NCBI RefSeq assembly: GCF_022009635.1
Contig: NZ_CP091716.1
Location: 7,744,501 to 7,808,500, forward strand
Direction: 5' to 3'
DNA from: Variovorax paradoxus
Lineage (GTDB): Bacteria > Pseudomonadota > Gammaproteobacteria > Burkholderiales > Burkholderiaceae_C
Length of the DNA stretch: 64,000 bases
The translations under genes and the position numbers were made by a program. This document shows, piece after piece, positions 28,148-36,076 of the stretch. Position 1 is the first letter of the stretch. Every line of letters starts with the position of its first letter. Below the pieces are notes generated by a model. It did no database searches and had not been told where the DNA came from. It saw only the letters and a list, made by a program, of their open reading frames with translations.

Positions 28148-29149
28148 TCATTGTTTGCGGATGCGAGCGAGTTCGTCGTTGTAGAGCTTGACGATGCCGG
28201 CGTCGTACTGCGAAGCGAACTTGTCGATCGCGGGCTTGGCGATCTCGCGCATGCGCACCTGCTCTGCGGCGCTCACCTCGTTGAACTGCGCGCCCTTGGC
28301 TTGCAGGTCTCCGATCGCCTTCTGCGCGGCGGCGCGGCTGACCTGCCGCTGATAGCCTCGCGCTTCGTCGGCCGCCTCATTCATCATCTTCTGCTCGGCG
28401 GCGCTCAGCGAATCCCAGAATTTCTTGCTGACCAGCACGATGTTGGCCGCGTACACGTGGTTCGTGGCGCTCACGAACTTCTGCACCTCGAAGAACTTGT
28501 TTGACAGGATCACCGAATAGGGATTTTCCTGGCCGTCGACCGCCTTCGACTCGAGGGCGCCATAGAGTTCGGCGAAAGGCATCGGCACCGGATTCGCCTT
28601 GAAGGACTTGAAGGTTTCCAGGAACACGGGGTTGGGAATGACCCGGATCTTCAGGCCCTCGAGATCTTCCGGCTTGGCGATGGGGCGCTTGCTGTTCGTC
28701 ACGTTGCGAAAGCCCAGGTCCCAATAGCCCAGGGCCACGAGGCCCTTTTCCGGCAGCTTGGCAATCAGCGCCTGACCCAGCGGACCATCGAGCAGCGCAT
28801 CGGCCTGCGCGAAGTTGTTCACCGAGAACGGAAAGTCGACCAGACCGAACTCCTTGACGATGCCCGCCAGCGAGGTCGTGGCCGGCGCCGACATCTGCTG
28901 CACGCCGCCTTGCAGGGCGGACTGCTGCTGCATCTCGTTGCCGAGCTGGGAGGCCGGGTACTCCTGCACCTTCATCTTGCCGCCGCTCTTGGCGGCGAGC
29001 AGTTCGGCGAAGCGCTTCACGCCGAAGCTCACCGGATGGTCCGCGTTGTTGAGATGGCCGAAGCGGATCACCCGCTCCTGCTGGGCCCAGGTCGGGGCGA
29101 CAAGACCGATGCACAGGCCGGCGACGGCAAGCGTACGAAGAAGTTTCAC
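28148..29149 (-). CDS. dctP: TRAP transporter periplasmic binding protein, DctP-type
   Basis: 333 residues with signal peptide MKLLRTLAVAGLCIGLVAPT, cleaved near TWA. It has the DctP core: RFGHLNNADHPVSFG, the KIRVIPNPVFLE segment with the conserved Arg that clamps the ligand carboxylate, and KAVDGQENPYSVI. It is the first gene of the operon running to 24364; the operator copy at 29213-29235 lies 64 bp upstream. It captures an organic acid for DctQM. A homologue is encoded at 30116-31135. Confidence 0.95.
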   Translation of the reverse strand: MKLLRTLAVAGLCIGLVAPTWAQQERVIRFGHLNNADHPVSFGVKRFAELLAAKSGGKMKVQEYPASQLGNEMQQQSALQGGVQQMSAPATTSLAGIVKEFGLVDFPFSVNNFAQADALLDGPLGQALIAKLPEKGLVALGYWDLGFRNVTNSKRPIAKPEDLEGLKIRVIPNPVFLETFKSFKANPVPMPFAELYGALESKAVDGQENPYSVILSNKFFEVQKFVSATNHVYAANIVLVSKKFWDSLSAAEQKMMNEAADEARGYQRQVSRAAAQKAIGDLQAKGAQFNEVSAAEQVRMREIAKPAIDKFASQYDAGIVKLYNDELARIRKQ

Positions 29150-29198
29150 GGATGGTCTCCAGAGGAAGGCAGAAAAGTCTGACTGGCGCGATTCTGAG

Positions 29199-29235
29199 TT
29201 TTCCGGAAAAGCTTTCCATTATGGAAATCCCTTCC
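29199..29235 (-). promoter_or_regulatory. Operator shared with the ThuA/dehydrogenase unit (copy 2), tandem palindromes
   Basis: A perfect palindrome TTTTCCGGAAAA (29199-29210) is followed by TTTCCATTATGGAAA (29213-29227) and TCCCTTCC (29228-29235). The complement of 29213-29235 repeats the element at 20824-20846 with a single mismatch at the centre. It lies between the divergent dctP and IclR genes, oriented toward dctP as copy 1 is toward the ThuA gene. Binding by the adjacent IclR protein is the natural inference. Confidence 0.68.
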
Positions 29236-29307
29236 CATGATCTGATAGAGTGATAACGTCGCAACGTCGCGCGGACAAATGGGCGCGACTGAACCGGGAG
29301 ACATGAA

Positions 29308-30090
29308 ATGAGCGAAATGCTGGGACGCAGCTTCAAGGTCTTGGAATATCTGGCGGAGCATCCGCAGGGCGTTGCACTGTCCACCGCGGCCAGTCAATTG
29401 CAGATCCCCTTGAGCGCATTGCACCGATTGCTGACGGAACTGATTCGCTGCGGGTACGTGCGGCAGAACCTGGCCGATGGCCACTATGTTCTGACCATCA
29501 AGCTCGTCTCCGTCGGCTTGTCGTTCCTGAGCAACTCGGGGATCGTGGACGTGGCGCAGCCCTTGCTCGACCAACTGGCCTCGACCTCCGGCGAACTGGT
29601 GCGCCTGGCGGTGGTCGATGGCGAAGACCTGACCTTCGTGGCCAAGGCGCAAGGGGCCACGCACGGGCTTCGCTACGACCCGGACATGGGGCTGTCGGTC
29701 GCCCTGTCGTGCAGCGCCGCCGGACACGCATGGCTCTCGACGATGAGCGAGGACGATGCCATGGCACTGGTGGCCAAGAAGGGGCTGGGCAAGCCCGAAG
29801 ACTACGGCCCGAAGGCGCCCACCACGCTCAAGGCGGTGATGACCTATGTGAAAGCCACTCGCCAGCGCGGGTTCAGCATGATCAACGAGGTGTTCGCACC
29901 GGGAATGACCGCCATGGCCGCACCGGTCTTCGCTGTCAACGGTTCGGTGATCGGCGTCATCACCATCGCGGGGCCCGCCGTCAGGCTGACGTCGCAACGG
30001 ATGGAGGCACTGGGACCTGCGCTGCTCGGTACGGTCGAGGAGGTCGCGCGCGCCAGCGGTGCTTCGGCGCTATTCAAGAAAAGAGCATGA
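29308..30090 (+). CDS. IclR-family regulator of the TRAP/AroQ region
   Basis: 260 residues. Winged helix-turn-helix at about 5-70 (LGRSFKVLEYLAEHPQGVAL, then LSALHRLLTELIRCGYV) and an IclR effector domain (GELVRLAVVDGEDLTFVAK; FSMINEVFAPGMTAMAAPVF). It is transcribed divergently from the dctP operon, with the duplicated operator in the 158-bp interval, and is followed after 25 bp by a second DctP gene that it probably shares a transcript with. IclR proteins of the PcaU/PobR type control aromatic and quinate catabolism. Confidence 0.94.
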   Translation: MSEMLGRSFKVLEYLAEHPQGVALSTAASQLQIPLSALHRLLTELIRCGYVRQNLADGHYVLTIKLVSVGLSFLSNSGIVDVAQPLLDQLASTSGELVRLAVVDGEDLTFVAKAQGATHGLRYDPDMGLSVALSCSAAGHAWLSTMSEDDAMALVAKKGLGKPEDYGPKAPTTLKAVMTYVKATRQRGFSMINEVFAPGMTAMAAPVFAVNGSVIGVITIAGPAVRLTSQRMEALGPALLGTVEEVARASGASALFKKRA

Positions 30091-30115
30091 ACGACACAAC
30101 GAGGAGACAACTGCC

Positions 30116-31135
30116 ATGAAGACGAAGAGTGCGATTCGCAGGCTGCTGGTGGCCACCGTCGCCGCCACGGCCGTTCTTGCCGCGTCAGGCGTGGCTGCGC
30201 AGGTCAAGGAGCGCACGCTCAAGTTCGCGTTCCAGAACCAGACCGGCCACCCGCAGGCGCTGGGTGCGCAGAAGTTCGCCGACCTGGTAGCTGCCAAATC
30301 CGACGGCAAGATGAAGGTGAAGTTGTTTGCAGGTGGCGTGCTCGGCGGTGACCTGCAAACCGTGTCGGCGCTGCAAGGCGGAACGATCGAACTCACGGTG
30401 CTGAACGCGGGCATTCTCTCGGCGCAGGTGAAGGAGTTTGCGGCCTACGACTTCCCTTTCCTGTTCAACGATGGCAAAGAGGCCGATGCGGTCACCGACG
30501 GCCCCTTCGGCCAGAAGCTCATGGCCAAGTTGGAGGACAAAGGCCTGTACGGCCTGGGCTACTGGGACCTGGGTTTTCGCAACCTCACCAACAGCAGGCG
30601 ACCGATCACCAGGGCGGACGACATCACCGGCCTGAAGATCCGCGTGATCCAGTCGCCGATCTATATCGACGTGTTCAGCGCGCTGGGCGCCAACGCAACC
30701 CCGCTGCCGTTTCCCGAGCTGTACCCTGCGCTCGAGCAGAAGGCGGTCGACGGCCAGGAGAATCCGAACACGACCATCCTGTCGTCGAAGTTCTCCGAGG
30801 TGCAGAAGTACATCACCCAGACCCGGCACATCTACAACCCGCAGGCGCTGCTGATCAGCAAGAAGACCTGGGACAGCATGAGCGCGGAAGAGAAAAAGAT
30901 CCTGACGCAGGCGTCGAACGAGGCGACCGTGTTTCAGCGCGCCGCCTCGCGAGGCGCCGCCGATGGCGCGCTCGACGCGTTGAAAAAGGCGGGCATGACC
31001 GTTTCGGAAATTTCACCGGAAGAGATGACGAAGCTGCGCGCCAAGGTCAAGCCGGTGATCGACAAGTACGCCGCATCGGTGGGCGACACCACCGTCAAGG
31101 AGTTGATGGCAGAAGTCGAGAAGGCTCGGAAATAG
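30116..31135 (+). CDS. Second TRAP periplasmic binding protein, DctP-type
   Basis: 339 residues from ATG 30116, preceded by GAGGAG. The signal peptide MKTKSAIRRLLVATVAATAV ends near VAA. The core is FAFQNQTGHPQALGAQKFAD, then LKIRVIQSPIYIDVF with the ligand-binding Arg and KAVDGQENPNTTI. It is related to the DctP at 28148-29149 (both share YWDLGFRNxTNS and AVDGQENP). No second DctQM pair is present, so both receptors may feed the same permease. Confidence 0.94.
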   Translation: MKTKSAIRRLLVATVAATAVLAASGVAAQVKERTLKFAFQNQTGHPQALGAQKFADLVAAKSDGKMKVKLFAGGVLGGDLQTVSALQGGTIELTVLNAGILSAQVKEFAAYDFPFLFNDGKEADAVTDGPFGQKLMAKLEDKGLYGLGYWDLGFRNLTNSRRPITRADDITGLKIRVIQSPIYIDVFSALGANATPLPFPELYPALEQKAVDGQENPNTTILSSKFSEVQKYITQTRHIYNPQALLISKKTWDSMSAEEKKILTQASNEATVFQRAASRGAADGALDALKKAGMTVSEISPEEMTKLRAKVKPVIDKYAASVGDTTVKELMAEVEKARK

Positions 31136-31157
31136 GATGGATGCTCTCCTCCGGTCC

Positions 31158-31181
31158 GCGCCCCTTGTTCGGCAAGGGCGC
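31158..31181. terminator. Possible weak hairpin between converging genes
   Basis: CCCTTG (31162-31167), loop TTCGG, CAAGGG (31173-31178), extended by GCG/CGC with one bulged base. It sits in the 90 bp between the converging DctP and TonB-receptor genes but has no T-run, so intrinsic termination is doubtful. Confidence 0.3.
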
Positions 31182-31225
31182 AAAGACGCGAACCGAGCAG
31201 AGCCCAATCGCTACGACGCCGACTT

Positions 31226-33673
31226 TCACCAACGGTATTTCGCGCTCAGCACCGCCGTGCGTTCCGAGCCCCACAGGCAGCCGCTGCTGCAGGTCGCGAC
31301 GTATTTCTTGTTGGCGAGGTTGCTCACGTTGAGTGCGAAGCGCCACGGCCCGCGCTCGTAGTGGATGGCCGCGTCGACCAGCGTGAATGACGGCGTGCGC
31401 ACCGTGTTGGCAGCGTCGTCGTAGGTCGAGCCGACATAGCGCACGCCGACGCCGAAGCCCACGCCCTGCAGATCCCCGCCCTGCACCTTGTAGTCCAGCC
31501 AGGCCGAGGCGGTCTGCTTCGGCGTGTTGACGGGCATCCTTCCCTGGTTGCCGTCGTTGCTGCGCGTGACCTTCACGTCGTTCCAGGTGTAGTTGGCCGT
31601 GGCGTCCAGGCCGCGTGCCAGGCTGAACTTGCCTTCCAGCTCGAGCCCGCGCGAGCGCACTTCGCCGGTTTGCAGGTAGTAGTCGGTGTGATCCGGGTCC
31701 AGCGTGAGCACGTTGCGCTTGGTCAGGTCGAAGACGGCGGCGGTGAACAGGCTGCGGCTGTCCTCGGGCGCGTACTTGATGCCGATCTCGGTCTGCTTGC
31801 CGCGCGTGGGCTTGAAGGCCTCGTCGTAGAAGTCACGGCCCGCCTGCGGCAGGAATGACGTGGCATAGCTCACGTACGGTGCCCAGCCCGAATCGGTGAG
31901 GTAGGTCAGGCCGGCGCGGCCGCTGAAGGCGTGGTCGCTCTGGCGCTGCACGGTGCCGGCCAGGCGGTCGACGGTGCTCTGCGAGGCCCAGTCCATGCGG
32001 CCGCCCAGCGTCAGCAGCCAGTGGCGGTCGAAGCGCAACTGGTCCTGCACATAGAGGCCGGTCTGGCGCAGCTTCTGGCGCGAGTCGTCCGTCAGCTCCG
32101 TCGGCGCGGCGAACGGCAGGCCGTAGACGGGGAACAGCGTGTCCAGATCGGGCGCGGTACCCGGATGCCGCAGGAACGTGAGCTTGCGCTCGGACCAGTC
32201 GGTGCCCACCAGCAGCGTGTGCTCGACGTTGCCCGTGCGCAGCTTGCCCTGCAGCTGCGTGTCGATGACGCTCTGGCGCGTCTTCTCGTCGAAGGCGGCG
32301 GCGTTGCGCTCGATCGTGTGGCCGTCGTCCAGCAACGCGCCGTCCTGCACCCGGCGGTAGTTGACCTTGACATCGGCCACGCGCGCATTCTGGCGGAAGG
32401 TCCACGTGTCGTTCAGGCGGTGCTCGAACTGGTAGCCGATGCTCGACTGGTCCTGGTCGAAGCCGTTGTAGTTGGGCTCGCCGACCAGCACGCGCGTGAT
32501 GCTGCCCACGGGCGGCGGCTCGGGGTTCGTGTAGTAGAAGGCGTAGCCGCGGTTGCGGTCGCGCTTGATTTCCGACAGCAGCGTGAGCGTCGTGTCGGTG
32601 GACGGCTTCCATGTCAGCGAGGGGGCGAGGTAGAAGCGCTGGTTGGCACCCCGATCGCCGTTGCTGTATTTGTCCTGCGTGCCCGTGTCCAGCCCCGTAC
32701 CGACGATGCGATAGAGCAGCTTGCCGTCGGCGTCGAGCTTGCCGCCCAGGTCCGCGGCCACCTGGCGCCGGTTGAAATTGCCGAGCTGCACTTCGATTTC
32801 GTTCACCGCATCGGCACGCGGGCGCTTGCTCACGCGGTTGACGATGCCGCCGGCCTCGCCCTGCCCATAGAGCACCGAGGTCGGGCCGCGCAGCACTTCG
32901 ATGCGCTCCAGGCCATAGGGCTCGGAGCGTTGGTTGGCAAAGTTGGCGTTGGTCGCCATCGGCAGTCCGTCGAGGTACAGCGCCGTTCCGAAACCGTAGA
33001 AGCCGCGCAGGTTGACCCAGTCCTGGCCGCGCGAATCGGGCCCGTACTGGTCGACGGTGACACCCGGCACGTAGCGCAGCGCCTCGGTCACATCGAGCGC
33101 GCCGCGCGACTCGAGTTCGCTGCGCCCGAGCACCGAGATCGACTGCGGAGTCTCGATGATCGGCGTGTCGGTCTTGGTGGCGGTCGCGCTGCGCTTGGCG
33201 GCGTAGCCGTCGACGGGACCGGTGGCCGTTTCGCCTTCCGCCGAGCCGAGCACCGTCACCGTGGGCAGCGCGGCATCGGCAGCGGCTGCCGGCGCCGCTG
33301 CCGGTGCGGCTTGGCGGGTCAGCACATAGCTGCCGTTGGGCTGCTGCGTGGCGCGCAGGCCGCTGCCGGCCAGCAGCGCGTCGAGTCCGCCCTGCACCGA
33401 ATAGCTGCCCTGCAGGCCGTTGCTGCGCATGCCGGCCGTCGTCTCGGTCGGGAACGACAGCAGGATCCCGGCCTCGCGGCCGAAGCGGCCCAGCGCGTCG
33501 TCGAGCCGGCCGGGGGCGATGCTGAAGTTGCGCGTCGGCGCCGCGGCGGGCTGGGCGATGGCGACGCCCGGCAGCGCCAGCACGCTCGCCGCGGCGATAC
33601 CGCCCAGGGCGAACTGATGGATGGCACGCGACAGGGCGTTGCAGAGGGGGCGTTGGGTTGGTCCGCGATGCAT
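31226..33673 (-). CDS. TonB-dependent siderophore receptor with signalling (STN) domain, system A
   Basis: 815 residues from ATG 33673 (MHRGPTQRPLCNALSRAIHQ, signal ending near AIA); a GTG at 33712 is in frame but its ribosome site would touch the start codon. After export the STN domain (about 50-100, FSIAPGRLDDALGRFGREAG) signals to FecR. Next come a linker, the plug domain (ETPQSISVLG ... YGLERIEVLRGPTSVLYG) and a 22-strand barrel ending in the aromatic residue of AKYRW. It imports a ferric siderophore through the outer membrane. A possible ECF-type promoter upstream is GAAAAAAAAT, 16 bp, CGTT on the minus strand near 33740-33770. Confidence 0.94.
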   Translation of the reverse strand: MHRGPTQRPLCNALSRAIHQFALGGIAAASVLALPGVAIAQPAAAPTRNFSIAPGRLDDALGRFGREAGILLSFPTETTAGMRSNGLQGSYSVQGGLDALLAGSGLRATQQPNGSYVLTRQAAPAAAPAAAADAALPTVTVLGSAEGETATGPVDGYAAKRSATATKTDTPIIETPQSISVLGRSELESRGALDVTEALRYVPGVTVDQYGPDSRGQDWVNLRGFYGFGTALYLDGLPMATNANFANQRSEPYGLERIEVLRGPTSVLYGQGEAGGIVNRVSKRPRADAVNEIEVQLGNFNRRQVAADLGGKLDADGKLLYRIVGTGLDTGTQDKYSNGDRGANQRFYLAPSLTWKPSTDTTLTLLSEIKRDRNRGYAFYYTNPEPPPVGSITRVLVGEPNYNGFDQDQSSIGYQFEHRLNDTWTFRQNARVADVKVNYRRVQDGALLDDGHTIERNAAAFDEKTRQSVIDTQLQGKLRTGNVEHTLLVGTDWSERKLTFLRHPGTAPDLDTLFPVYGLPFAAPTELTDDSRQKLRQTGLYVQDQLRFDRHWLLTLGGRMDWASQSTVDRLAGTVQRQSDHAFSGRAGLTYLTDSGWAPYVSYATSFLPQAGRDFYDEAFKPTRGKQTEIGIKYAPEDSRSLFTAAVFDLTKRNVLTLDPDHTDYYLQTGEVRSRGLELEGKFSLARGLDATANYTWNDVKVTRSNDGNQGRMPVNTPKQTASAWLDYKVQGGDLQGVGFGVGVRYVGSTYDDAANTVRTPSFTLVDAAIHYERGPWRFALNVSNLANKKYVATCSSGCLWGSERTAVLSAKYRW

Positions 33674-33731
33674 TTTTCTTGAAGTGCGAAGGTTGAAGGT
33701 GGTGGCTTTCACCTTCCATGTCCCCCGAGAT

Positions 33732-34745
33732 TCAAGAACGGACCACCCCTGGCGATATTTTTTTTCGGGGTGCCAGGCTCACCCGCACCGTTTGCAGGCC
33801 CCAGAAGCGCGTGACGACCTGCACCTCAAGCGACAGCACGGCACTGAGCGTGTCCAGCACCTTGTCGATGTCCGCCAGCGGATACGAGCCCGACACGCGC
33901 AGGTCGGCCACGGCCGGATCGCTCGACAGCGGGCGCGCGCTGTAGCGGCCCAGCTCGGCGAGGAAGTCCGCCAGCCGCATGCCCTTGGCGACGATGAAGC
34001 CCTCGGTCCAGGCGGTGCTGTCGGCGTCGGCCCATTGGGGTGCGTCGATGGTGTCGGCGGCGAAACGGGTCTTCTGGCCGGCCTGCAGCACCTGCGTGCG
34101 CCAGGCCGCGCGCCGCGGCGTGATGCGCACCGCGCCCTCGAACACGGCGATGTCGCTGGCCCCGTCGAACTGGCGCACCGTGTAGCGCGTGCCCAGTGCC
34201 TGCGCCTCGCCCTGCGCGGTCTCGATCAGGAAGGGGCGGCCCAGCGCGTCCTTGGCAGTGGTGATGAGCAATTCGCCCGACAGGAGACGCACGCGCCGTT
34301 CGGTTGCGCTGAACTTCACGTCGACGGCGGTACCGGTGTTCAGGACCAGCACCGTGCCGTCGTCCAGCGTGGTCGTGCGACGTTCGCCGAGACCGGTGCG
34401 TTGAGCGGCGATTTCTTCGCCCCAGCGCGTCTGGCGCCCGACCGTCCACGCCGCGCCGCCCGCGAACAGCAGCACGGCCAGCGCGGTGACGGCCTGACGG
34501 CGCCCGCGCGAACCGGTGCGCGTGAGTGCCGCATGGGCCATGGCCGTGCCGACCGGCGTGGCCAGCCGGTGGAGCTGGCCGTTGACGGCTTCGATGCGCT
34601 GCCAGGCGCGCTCGTGGTCGGGATGCGCAGCGCGCCAGCGCTGCCATTCGTCGCGCAGCCTGGACGCGGCGGGCTCGCCCTGCAGATCGAGCAGCCATTC
34701 GGTCGCGCGCTGTGCGACGTGCCTTGGAACGGGCGCCTCCGTCAT
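33732..34745 (-). CDS. FecR-type anti-sigma/transmembrane signal transducer, system A
   Basis: 337 residues from ATG 34745, overlapping the sigma-factor stop as ATGA. The N-terminal cytoplasmic DUF4880-like domain has RATEWLLDLQGEPAAS and the tryptophan-rich WQRWRAAHPDHERAWQRIE. One membrane helix follows (TALAVLLFAGGAAWTVG), then the periplasmic FecR domain (RTTTLDDGTVLVLNTGTAVD) and a C-terminal STN-interaction-like region. It relays receptor occupancy to the sigma factor. The receptor gene follows after 58 bp. Confidence 0.94.
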   Translation of the reverse strand: MTEAPVPRHVAQRATEWLLDLQGEPAASRLRDEWQRWRAAHPDHERAWQRIEAVNGQLHRLATPVGTAMAHAALTRTGSRGRRQAVTALAVLLFAGGAAWTVGRQTRWGEEIAAQRTGLGERRTTTLDDGTVLVLNTGTAVDVKFSATERRVRLLSGELLITTAKDALGRPFLIETAQGEAQALGTRYTVRQFDGASDIAVFEGAVRITPRRAAWRTQVLQAGQKTRFAADTIDAPQWADADSTAWTEGFIVAKGMRLADFLAELGRYSARPLSSDPAVADLRVSGSYPLADIDKVLDTLSAVLSLEVQVVTRFWGLQTVRVSLAPRKKISPGVVRS

Positions 34746-35257
34746 GCCGGCTGCGCGTCCGCGAAGTAGCACTGCATGGCGGCCTTGACGAGATAGCGCT
34801 TCACCGTGGTGATGGAGATCGACATCAATGCCGCGACCTCGGCGTGGCCCAGGCCGTCGAGCTGGGTCAGCAGGAACACGCGCCTGACGGGCGGCGGCAA
34901 GCCATTGAGCAGGCGGTCGATTTCGGTCAGCGTCTGCAGCAGGATGGCGCGCTCTTCTTCCGAAGGTGCCATCGCCTGCGGCACCTGGGCCAGCGCCTCG
35001 AGGTACGCGCGCTCCAGCTGCTGGCGGCGCCAGTGGTTGGCCAGCACGCGCTGCGCCACCGTGGTGAGAAAGGCGCGCGGCTCCTGGATCGCGACCGCCT
35101 CCTGCTTGGCCAGCAGGCGCACGAAGGTGTCGTGCGCGAGATCGGCCCCCTGATGCATGTCGCCAAGCTTCTTGCCGAGCCAGCCCCGCAGCCAGCCATG
35201 ATGGTCGCTGTAGAGCGATTCGATCTGCGGATGGGCTGGAAATTCAGAAGCCGCCAT
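34742..35257 (-). CDS. ECF sigma factor, FecI-type, system A
   Basis: 171 residues starting MAASEFPAHPQIESLYSDHH; an in-frame ATG at 35299 would overlap the putative Fur box and is rejected. Region 2 contains GADLAHDTFVRLLAKQE, region 4 contains LPPPVRRVFLLTQLDGLGHA followed by a helix-turn-helix. It directs RNA polymerase to the receptor promoter when FecR is activated. Its start is 41 bp from the Fur-box-like element, so repression by iron is likely. Confidence 0.94.
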   Translation of the reverse strand: MAASEFPAHPQIESLYSDHHGWLRGWLGKKLGDMHQGADLAHDTFVRLLAKQEAVAIQEPRAFLTTVAQRVLANHWRRQQLERAYLEALAQVPQAMAPSEEERAILLQTLTEIDRLLNGLPPPVRRVFLLTQLDGLGHAEVAALMSISITTVKRYLVKAAMQCYFADAQPA

Positions 35258-35297
35258 GACAGCAAGGTGCGAGTGGGACGTGGAGTGTAGCGTTCGC

Positions 35298-35316
35298 AAT
35301 GAGAACGATAAGCATT
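35298..35316. promoter_or_regulatory. Putative Fur box between the two sigma-factor genes
   Basis: AATGAGAACGATAAGCATT, embedded in GCA...TGC, matches the left half and both ends of common Fur boxes, with three mismatches near the right centre. It lies in the 146 bp between divergent FecI-type genes, next to a CATAAT -10-like hexamer at 35322-35327 on the plus strand. One box could repress both systems when iron is sufficient. Confidence 0.5.
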
Positions 35317-35403
35317 TGCCACATAATACCTGCCGCGTCCGTCGCGACGCGGCACCTCTTCTCGTCGCCGCCCCCTGCCCTGCGTCCTGTTCGACTTCGT
35401 CCC

Positions 35404-35994
35404 GTGTTCACCCGCTACTACCGCGAACTGCTGCACTTCCTGGGACGCTCGGTCAAGGATCAGCACACGGCCGCGGACCTCGTTCAAGAGAGCTATGCCC
35501 GGGTGCTCGTCGCGCAAAAAAATGGCGAGGACATCGTCGATCCGCGGGCGTTGCTGTACCGCACGGCGCGCAATCTGCTGATCGATCGTCACCGCCACGA
35601 CCAGGTGCGTCGGGCCGCCCTGGGCGAGACCGTGGACACGGATGAGGACGAAGAGACGCTGAGCCAATTGGCCGCGCCGCCCGCCTTCGAACCCGAGGTG
35701 GCCGTCGCGTCACGGCAAGGCGTTCAGGCACTCCTGACCACCATCGGCGAACTGCCGGTGCGTTGCCGCCAGGCCTTTATGCTCCACAAGTTCGAGGGAC
35801 TGTCGCATGCCGAGGTCGCCGAGGAGATGGGGATCACGGTCAAGATGGTCGAAAAGCACATCAAGATGGGCTTGCAAGCCTGCAGAGCTTGCCTGGAGCA
35901 GCAGGCGGGAACAGCGGCTGCACGCGCAACCCGCCAGCCCGCAGGCACGCCGCCGCCTGGCGCTGTCGACCCCTCTGCGAAGACGCCGCCATGA
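35404..35994 (+). CDS. ECF sigma factor, FecI-type, system B
   Basis: 196 residues from a GTG at 35404 (VFTRYYRELLHFLGRSVKDQ). The ATG at 35299 lies on the Fur-box-like element and is rejected; no better start with a ribosome site was found, so the N-terminus is uncertain. Region 2 has AADLVQESYARVLVAQ; region 4 has LPVRCRQAFMLHKFEGLSHA and a helix-turn-helix. A C-terminal tail rich in Pro and Ala (about 25 residues) is unusual. It is followed by its FecR partner. Confidence 0.9.
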   Translation: MFTRYYRELLHFLGRSVKDQHTAADLVQESYARVLVAQKNGEDIVDPRALLYRTARNLLIDRHRHDQVRRAALGETVDTDEDEETLSQLAAPPAFEPEVAVASRQGVQALLTTIGELPVRCRQAFMLHKFEGLSHAEVAEEMGITVKMVEKHIKMGLQACRACLEQQAGTAAARATRQPAGTPPPGAVDPSAKTPP

Positions 35995-36022
35995 CGACAC
36001 CCGGTTATTTTCTTGTGTTGCA

Positions 36023-36050
36023 GGTAGGGTTGAACGCCGCTCGTTCGTCT
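36023..36050 (+). promoter_or_regulatory. Predicted FecI-type ECF promoter before fecR B
   Basis: GGTAGGG (36023-36029), exactly 16 bp, CGTCT (36046-36050). The same two blocks at the same spacing stand before the TonB receptor at 37318-37345, while the DNA between and around differs. ATG of the FecR gene is 27 bp downstream. Likely recognised by the system B sigma factor. Confidence 0.6.
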
Positions 36051-36076
36051 GCAAAGGTAGGAGCGCCCCTTTCACC

